From positions 1,488,001 to 1,552,000 of the forward strand of contig JACKCB010000001.1 in the NCBI GenBank assembly GCA_020634235.1: a DNA stretch of 64,000 nt, read 5' to 3'. The position numbers and the translations under genes were made by a program. This DNA comes from Ardenticatenaceae bacterium (GTDB lineage Bacteria; Chloroflexota; Anaerolineae; Promineifilales; Promineifilaceae). The notes beneath the pieces are model-generated. The model was not told the DNA's origin. It did not search any database and saw only the letters and a program-made list of their open reading frames with translations. Below, piece after piece: positions 59,539 to 64,000 of this stretch. How positions within the stretch are numbered: the stretch's first letter is position 1; every line of letters starts with the position of its first letter.

Positions 59539-59724
59539 CTATTGTGAAGATGTGTGGTCACCGTTCACTAAATCATTATATCCTGCAATAGGGCCAGCAC
59601 AAGCAAGTTTGGGTTGAAAAGGCGTTTCGCTTTCAGGTGGTAGTTCTGTCATAGCTGTGGGTGGCAGAGTAACGGCATCTTCAATCATGCGCCAAGGCCA
59701 TACGTGCAACAGGAAATTCGGCAT
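59539..59724 (-). CDS. 61-codon ORF opening the NTPase cassette
   Basis: Starts ATG 59724 (AGGGAGTACGCTATC upstream) and encodes a 61-residue peptide: an aromatic N-terminus (MPNFLLHVWPWRMIED), a Pro/Glu-rich middle and a tail with one Cys (KLACAGPIAGYND). No family recognised. It lies 16 bp before the chosen start of the membrane protein and is the first possible translated unit of the cassette. It could be a leader, a substrate peptide for the radical SAM enzyme, or spurious. Confidence 0.4.
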   Translation of the reverse strand: MPNFLLHVWPWRMIEDAVTLPPTAMTELPPESETPFQPKLACAGPIAGYNDLVNGDHTSSQ

Positions 59725-59756
59725 GATAGCGTACTCCCTGTCCTTACTATATCAAT

Positions 59757-59768
59757 GCGTCGCGACGC
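59757..59768. promoter_or_regulatory. Perfect 12-bp palindrome at the head of the cassette
   Basis: GCGTCGCGACGC lies immediately upstream, on the minus strand, of a -10-like TATAGT (59750-59745), near the position of the -35 box. Only the -10 is convincing, so an activator or repressor site is plausible. Confidence 0.4.
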
Positions 59769-59923
59769 CTCTTGTCTAAGAAGATCGCCAGTCAGACAAC
59801 AGTTCTGCAGTCAATTAGCCGCAAACTCGCCCTGACCATCTCGCGTAGTCGGAAAATGCGTATAATATTCAGACTCGTATTTGCACATAGACAGGAGGCG
59901 GTTGACAACCGAGAAGTCTTCTT

Positions 59924-61198
59924 ATGGCACTACTAGATGTTGACAAGGAAGCCCAAACCCTCCTCCCCCAACTCGTCGCCACCCGGCGCGACCTGCACCG
60001 CTACCCGGAACTCGGCTTCCAGGAGACACGCACCGCGGGGCTGATTGCCGGCCGTTTGCGTGAGTTGGGGCTGGAGGTGCAGACCGGCGTTGGCCAGACG
60101 GGCGTCGTTGGCCTGCTGGAGGGGGCAAACCCTGGCCCAACGGTGCTGCTGCGCTTCGATATGGATGCCCTGCCCATCACCGAGGCCAATGAGACGGATT
60201 ACACTTCGCAGCACCCCGGCCGGATGCATGCCTGCGGTCACGATGGCCACGTCGCCATGGGGTTGGGCATCGCCAGCCTGCTGGCCCGTCACCAAAGCGA
60301 GATCAATGGCACCCTCAAGTTCATCTTCCAACCGGCCGAGGAAGGACTGGGCGGCGCCTTCGCCATGATCGCCGATGGCGTGCTGCACAACCCCCGGCCG
60401 GATGTCGCCCTGGCCATGCACCTCTGGAACGAACTCCCCCTGGGCCAGATTCGCGTCACCGCCGGGCCGGCCATGGCCGCCAGCAGCCGCTTCACCCTCG
60501 CCATCTCCGGGCACGGCGGGCATGGTGCCGCCCCCCACAAAGGGCGCGACCCCATCCTGGCCGCCGCCCACATCATCACCGCCCTGCAAAGCATCGTCAG
60601 CCGCAACATCGATCCCCTGGAAAGCGTGGTCGTCACCATCGGCCAGATAACCTCCGGCACCACCTTCAACGTCATCCCCGAAACCGCCCTACTCAAGGGC
60701 ACCGTCCGCAGCTACAACATGGAGCTGCACCGCATCATCTACCGCCGCATCCTGGAGATGGCCACAAACGTAGCCGCCGCCTTTGGCTGCGAAGCTGTCA
60801 TGGAGACGGTAGCCATCGTCCCGGCCGTGGTCAATTCGCCCGAAGTCGCCGGGGTGGTGGCGGCTATTGCCGGCCAGGTCGTTGGGCCACATAACGTGGT
60901 AGACGGACAAGAGATGGCCTCAGAAGATATGGGCCATTTCCTGGAAGAGATTCCCGGCTGCTACTTCTTCATCGGCTCGCGCAACGCCCCGGCCGGGTTC
61001 CACTACCCCCACCACCATCCCCGCTTCGACTTCGACGAGCAAGCCATGGTCTACGGCGTAGCCACCATGGCCCGCGTCGCCGCCTACTACGTCATGGGCG
61101 ACTTCGCCCGCAACTGGCAGCGCATCGCCGAGGACGCCGCCTTGCCCGACAGCTTCTCCACCACCACCCCGGCCAATATACCCCCATCTTTAACCTGA
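59924..61198 (+). CDS. M20 family amidohydrolase (amino-acylase/hippurate hydrolase type)
   Basis: Zinc-dependent deacylase of N-acyl amino acids or peptides, 424 residues. The N-terminus has RRDLHRYPELGFQE. Metal and catalytic motifs are FDMDALPITE, MHACGHDGHVAMGLG, FQPAEEGLGG and MHLWNELPLGQI, and the dimerisation domain has GHGGHGAAPHKGRDP. A terminal HH segment (HYPHHHPRFDFDEQAM) supplies the last ligand. No signal peptide. A TATAAT -10 element lies at 59861-59866; the AGGAGG at 59893 is too far for the ATG. Confidence 0.93.
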   Translation: MALLDVDKEAQTLLPQLVATRRDLHRYPELGFQETRTAGLIAGRLRELGLEVQTGVGQTGVVGLLEGANPGPTVLLRFDMDALPITEANETDYTSQHPGRMHACGHDGHVAMGLGIASLLARHQSEINGTLKFIFQPAEEGLGGAFAMIADGVLHNPRPDVALAMHLWNELPLGQIRVTAGPAMAASSRFTLAISGHGGHGAAPHKGRDPILAAAHIITALQSIVSRNIDPLESVVVTIGQITSGTTFNVIPETALLKGTVRSYNMELHRIIYRRILEMATNVAAAFGCEAVMETVAIVPAVVNSPEVAGVVAAIAGQVVGPHNVVDGQEMASEDMGHFLEEIPGCYFFIGSRNAPAGFHYPHHHPRFDFDEQAMVYGVATMARVAAYYVMGDFARNWQRIAEDAALPDSFSTTTPANIPPSLT

Positions 61199-61322
61199 AC
61201 GTTGCCTAATCGTAGGCCGAATGGGCTGGCCAAAGCCCCCCATCTATGTTACATTGCTCGCGATGATGTCCGCGGAACAATCCTCCTCAACCCCACCGAT
61301 GCCTGCAATTCCCAATACACAA

Positions 61323-62252
61323 ATGCCCCATGTCGTCCTCCTGGCCGGTGGCGTTGGCGGCGCCAAACTGGCCCACGGCTTCGCCCAACTTCTCCCGGCC
61401 GGGAAGCTCACCATCATCGTCAACACCGGCGACGACTTCCAACACCTCGGCCTGCAAATCTGCCCCGACCTCGACACCGTCACCTACACCCTGGCCGGCC
61501 TGGCCAACCCCGACACCGGCTGGGGGCGCACCGGCGAAAGCTGGCGCACCCTCGACGAAGTCGCCCGGCTGGGCGGTCCCGGCTGGTTCCGCTTGGGCGA
61601 CCTGGACCTGGCCACCCACCTCACCCGCACCCACCTGCTGGCCAACGGCCACACCCTCACCGCCGCCACCCAGCAGTTATGTCAACAACTGGACATCATC
61701 CACACCATCCTGCCCATGAGCAACAGCCCGGCCCCCACCCTCATCGACAGCGACGAAGGGCTGCTGCCCTTCCAGACCTGGTTCGTTGCTCGCCAGTGGC
61801 AGCCGGCCGTGCGCCGCGTTTGCCTGCCGGCCGAGGTGCAAGCCACCCCACAAGTGCTAAAAGCGCTGGAGAAAGCCGATCTGGTCGTCATCGCCCCCTC
61901 CAACCCCTTCGTCAGCATCGACCCCATCCTCAATGTCTACCCCATCCGCGCCATGGTCGTCGATCTGCCCCAGGTTGTGGTGGCGGTCAGTCCCATCATC
62001 GGCGGACAGGCCGTAAAAGGGCCGGCGGCCAAAATGATGGCCGAAATGGGCCTGCCGGTCAGCGCCGCCGCCGTGGCCGACTATTACAATGATCTCATTG
62101 ACGTTTTTGTTTATGACGCACAAGATAGAGAGACATTCCAGACGGATGAGCGCCCGGCCCTTTGCACAGATACCTGGATGACCACGCCGGCGCAGCGCCG
62201 CCGCCTGGCAGAAGCGATTTTGTCCTACACAATGGAGTTGACCAACCAATGA
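61323..62252 (+). CDS. cofD: 2-phospho-L-lactate transferase CofD (F420 biosynthesis)
   Basis: Transfers the phospholactyl-type moiety onto Fo to make F420-0 (called FbiA in actinobacteria). From ATG 61323 the protein is 309 residues and starts MPHVVLLAGGVGGAKLAHG, placing the GGVGGAKL motif where the family has it. An open frame to ATG 61221 would add 34 unconserved residues. Other motifs are VNTGDDFQHLGLQICPDLDT, TDRxx-type DEGLLPFQTWFV, and VIAPSNPFVSIDPIL with AVSPIIGGQAVKGPAAKMM. Its stop overlaps the start of cofC, so the two steps are coupled. Confidence 0.94.
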   Translation: MPHVVLLAGGVGGAKLAHGFAQLLPAGKLTIIVNTGDDFQHLGLQICPDLDTVTYTLAGLANPDTGWGRTGESWRTLDEVARLGGPGWFRLGDLDLATHLTRTHLLANGHTLTAATQQLCQQLDIIHTILPMSNSPAPTLIDSDEGLLPFQTWFVARQWQPAVRRVCLPAEVQATPQVLKALEKADLVVIAPSNPFVSIDPILNVYPIRAMVVDLPQVVVAVSPIIGGQAVKGPAAKMMAEMGLPVSAAAVADYYNDLIDVFVYDAQDRETFQTDERPALCTDTWMTTPAQRRRLAEAILSYTMELTNQ

Positions 62253-62932
62253 CCACCTGGGCGATTGTACCAGTAAAGCCATTGCGAGACGGTAAGAGCC
62301 GGCTGGCCCACATCCTTTCCGCCGATGAGCGGGCCCAACTAACCACCTACATGCTGCAGCGCACGCTGGATATCCTGAACAGCGTGAGCAGCATCTACCG
62401 GACCCTGGTTATCAGCCGTGACCCGGCCGTGCTAAAACTGGCCCGCCAACGGAACGCCTATACCTTTGGCGAGGGGGACAAGCTGGGGCTAAATATGGCC
62501 CTCACCCGCGCAGCGCACATCGTCGCCGCGCAAAAAGCGGCCGGCGTACTCATTCTGCCGGCCGATCTGCCGCTCATCACCTCCGGCGACATCGACGTGA
62601 TGCTGGCCGGCGTTTCACCGCTGCGCAGCAGCCCGCAAGTCAATGGCACCAACGGCCGGATGATGGAACGAGCCGTGGCCATCTGCCCAGACCGGACGAA
62701 CGACGGCACCAATGCCCTCTACATCAGCCCCCCACTGGGCTTTACCTTCCACTATGGGGTGCAAAGCTTCCAGAACCATCTGGATGAGGCAGAACGCTTG
62801 GGGATTCAGGGCCGCATTGTCCATGCGCCAGGGCTGAAATTTGACCTGGACACGGAAGAAGATTGGCACAAGTTCCTGGCCCTGAACGGCAACCGGGATA
62901 TTTTTGCAGCCCAGGCCGCGCCCAAAGTGTAA
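62249..62932 (+). CDS. cofC: 2-phospho-L-lactate guanylyltransferase CofC (F420 biosynthesis)
   Basis: Activates phospholactate or phosphoenolpyruvate with GTP for CofD (FbiD in actinobacteria). ATG 62249 overlaps the cofD TGA. 227 residues: nucleotidyltransferase opening WAIVPVKPLRDGKSRLAHIL, LVISRDPAVLKLA, the nucleotide/metal motif LILPADLPLITSGDI, and CPDRTNDGTNALYISPP. The C-terminus LKFDLDTEEDWHKF is family-typical. Together with cofD it shows the organism makes F420 or a 3PG/PEP-derived variant. No F420-dependent enzyme was recognised in the window. Confidence 0.93.
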   Translation: MTTWAIVPVKPLRDGKSRLAHILSADERAQLTTYMLQRTLDILNSVSSIYRTLVISRDPAVLKLARQRNAYTFGEGDKLGLNMALTRAAHIVAAQKAAGVLILPADLPLITSGDIDVMLAGVSPLRSSPQVNGTNGRMMERAVAICPDRTNDGTNALYISPPLGFTFHYGVQSFQNHLDEAERLGIQGRIVHAPGLKFDLDTEEDWHKFLALNGNRDIFAAQAAPKV

Positions 62933-62974
62933 GTCGCCGCGCTGGCTGTTCCGTTTGGCTTGTTACAAGATAGA

Positions 62975-63016
62975 AGACCTGGCAGGTTAGTCCCACCGGC
63001 CAGGTCTGTGTTTTCT
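62975..63016 (+). terminator. Probable terminator after cofC
   Basis: AGACCTGGC (62975-62983) pairs perfectly with GCCAGGTCT (62999-63007) over a 15-nt loop and is followed by GTGTTTTCT. The stem is good and the T-run short. It lies 43 bp past the cofC stop. Confidence 0.65.
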
Positions 63017-63172
63017 CCGCGACAAACCGGCCACCCGGCCGGGTCCCCACCCCGCACCAAACAGGACTGATGGATTAGTGAAGATTGCGAGAATCTGCCC
63101 GGCCGGGGCCGGATTTGCGCCCCGCTATTGTATAATTAACCCGGCCAGACAAACAAAACACAGGATGCCGGC

Positions 63173-63664
63173 ATGAGTAACCAGCACAGCCCAAACCAAA
63201 ACAACCGCTACCGCCAACCCAATTCCGACCACTGCTTCGTCTGTGGCCGGCTGAACCCGCACGGCCTGTACATGACCTTCTTCGACAACGGCCAGGATGA
63301 AGTGTATGCCGACTACACCGTGCCCGCCCCATACCAGGGCTATCCCGGCGTGGTGCACGGCGGCATTGTGGCCGCCATGCTGGATGAAGTGGTCGGTCGC
63401 GTAGCCATGATTGGCGACCACCATCACTTCATGATGTCGGTGCGGCTGGCAGTGAAGTACCGGCAGCCAGTCCCCACGGAGACCCCGCTCCAGGTAGTAG
63501 GGCGAGTGGTGCGGCTGCGCGGCCGCCTGGGGCGCGCCGTCGGCGAGATTTCTCTGGCCAGTGGCCCCCTGCTGGCCGAAGCCGAACTAACCCTGGCCGA
63601 CGTCCCGGCCGGGATGCTGGCCAACGTCAATCTCCACGCCCTTGGCTGGCGGCTGGACCCCTAA
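63173..63664 (+). CDS. Hotdog-fold thioesterase (PaaI/4HBT superfamily)
   Basis: Acyl-CoA thioesterase-like protein, 163 residues, ATG after AGGATGCCGGC. It has the hotdog core with the catalytic-region motif PGVVHGGIVAAMLDEVVG and strands SVRLAVKYRQPVPTETPLQVVG and LAEAELTLADVP. The N-terminus contains CFVCGRLNPHGL, a pattern common in this subfamily. The acyl substrate is unknown. Stand-alone gene. Confidence 0.88.
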   Translation: MSNQHSPNQNNRYRQPNSDHCFVCGRLNPHGLYMTFFDNGQDEVYADYTVPAPYQGYPGVVHGGIVAAMLDEVVGRVAMIGDHHHFMMSVRLAVKYRQPVPTETPLQVVGRVVRLRGRLGRAVGEISLASGPLLAEAELTLADVPAGMLANVNLHALGWRLDP

Positions 63665-63680
63665 ACCCGTAACATCACCC

Positions 63681-64000
63681 ATGCAAGCCTATACGCGTGA
63701 ACGACGCCTCGACTCAATCCTGACCGTCATCCCCATCGTCGCCATCGTCACAGTTCTGGTGGGCCTGTTCGGGCTGGCCTTCTTTTCCGACCAGGATTAC
63801 GGGCAGCATCTCAGCCTGTGGTTGGTCGTCATCGGTTCCCCCCTCGCCGCCTACGCCACCCGCCGCCTCATCCAGCGCGACCGGCAAGAGCTGGGTGGCT
63901 GGGTCTTCACCATTACCCACCTACTGCTGGTAACCGCCGCCTATGTCGATTTCTGGAGCCTCCACAGCCACATTCCCTACCTTTACGCCATCTTCATCAT
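63681..64000 (+). CDS. Start of a membrane protein, truncated by the window edge
   Basis: Opens at ATG 63681 and runs off the right edge; 106 residues visible (MQAYTRERRLDSILTVIPIV). Hydrophobic segments at about 13-36, 44-59 and 74-92 predict at least three membrane spans. The pattern resembles the N-terminal membrane-sensor part of some histidine kinases, but the diagnostic domains would lie outside the window. Confidence 0.7.
   Translation, partial: MQAYTRERRLDSILTVIPIVAIVTVLVGLFGLAFFSDQDYGQHLSLWLVVIGSPLAAYATRRLIQRDRQELGGWVFTITHLLLVTAAYVDFWSLHSHIPYLYAIFI

Noticed and set aside
47329..59724. Mobile-element or prophage origin of the cassette with its own integrase or transposase
   Set aside because: No transposase, integrase, terminal inverted repeats or tRNA attachment site was seen at the borders, although base composition suggests acquisition.

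Overview
The window is GC-rich bacterial chromosome. The best guess is a Chloroflexota (Anaerolineae-like) genome. The reasons are an F420-type cofC/cofD pair, tandem CpaB-like SAF-domain proteins, RarA fused to a methyltransferase-like domain, many PAS/GAF kinases, and a highly iterated palindrome of the cyanobacterial HIP type. The taxonomic call is inference; no rRNA is present.

Region 1 (1-12.5 kb): a complex I operon, nuoABCDEFG, runs leftward and leaves the window inside nuoG. Next come rpoD and dnaG (leftward, the classical macromolecular-synthesis pair) and a divergent aspartate kinase. Region 2 (12.7-25.8 kb): an iron-type ABC substrate-binding lipoprotein, an operon of amidase, kinase-fold phosphotransferase and S9 peptidase, a large PAS/GAF hybrid histidine kinase, secreted proteins including a tandem CARDB lipoprotein, and a methyltransferase. 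Region 3 (25.8-38.3 kb): M24 peptidase, methionine aminopeptidase, ParB, ParA and a PfkB kinase leftward. Rightward are an FtsB/DivIC-like protein, two CpaB paralogues and a Nudix protein. A DtxR/FeoA regulator diverges from an FbpC-like ABC ATPase, followed by an M3 peptidase. Region 4 (38.5-39.2 kb): tRNA-Phe, tRNA-Gly and tRNA-Cys on the minus strand and a full tRNA-Sec (UCA) gene on the plus strand, most with recognisable promoters and terminators. Region 5 (39.3-47.1 kb): endonuclease III, a GAF histidine kinase with two small partners, a LuxR-type response regulator, the RarA fusion, a coiled-coil membrane protein and a SWIM-finger protein.

Region 6 (47.3-59.7 kb) is the most unusual part. 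It is a leftward, tightly packed cassette that is visibly more A/T-rich than its flanks. It holds a 61-codon ORF; a membrane-anchored protein with a lysine-less P-loop and a C-terminal effector-associated (EAD-like) domain; a P-loop NTPase ending in an OmpR-type winged helix; an ORC/Cdc6-like ATPase; a NACHT/STAND-like ATPase; a 1209-residue STAND ATPase with helical repeats; and a translationally coupled radical SAM/SPASM enzyme whose N-terminus carries two CACPD repeats. A perfect pho-box-like tandem repeat and two satellite half-sites sit in the internal promoter region. I read this as a candidate NTP-dependent signalling or conflict system with a peptide- or protein-modifying enzyme. I do not recognise it as a named system.

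Region 7 (59.9-64 kb): M20 amidohydrolase, cofD, cofC, a hotdog thioesterase and the start of a membrane protein.

Across the window the palindrome CCCGGCCGGG recurs about 90 times by eye. It is nearly absent from the Region 6 cassette, which supports a foreign origin for that cassette.
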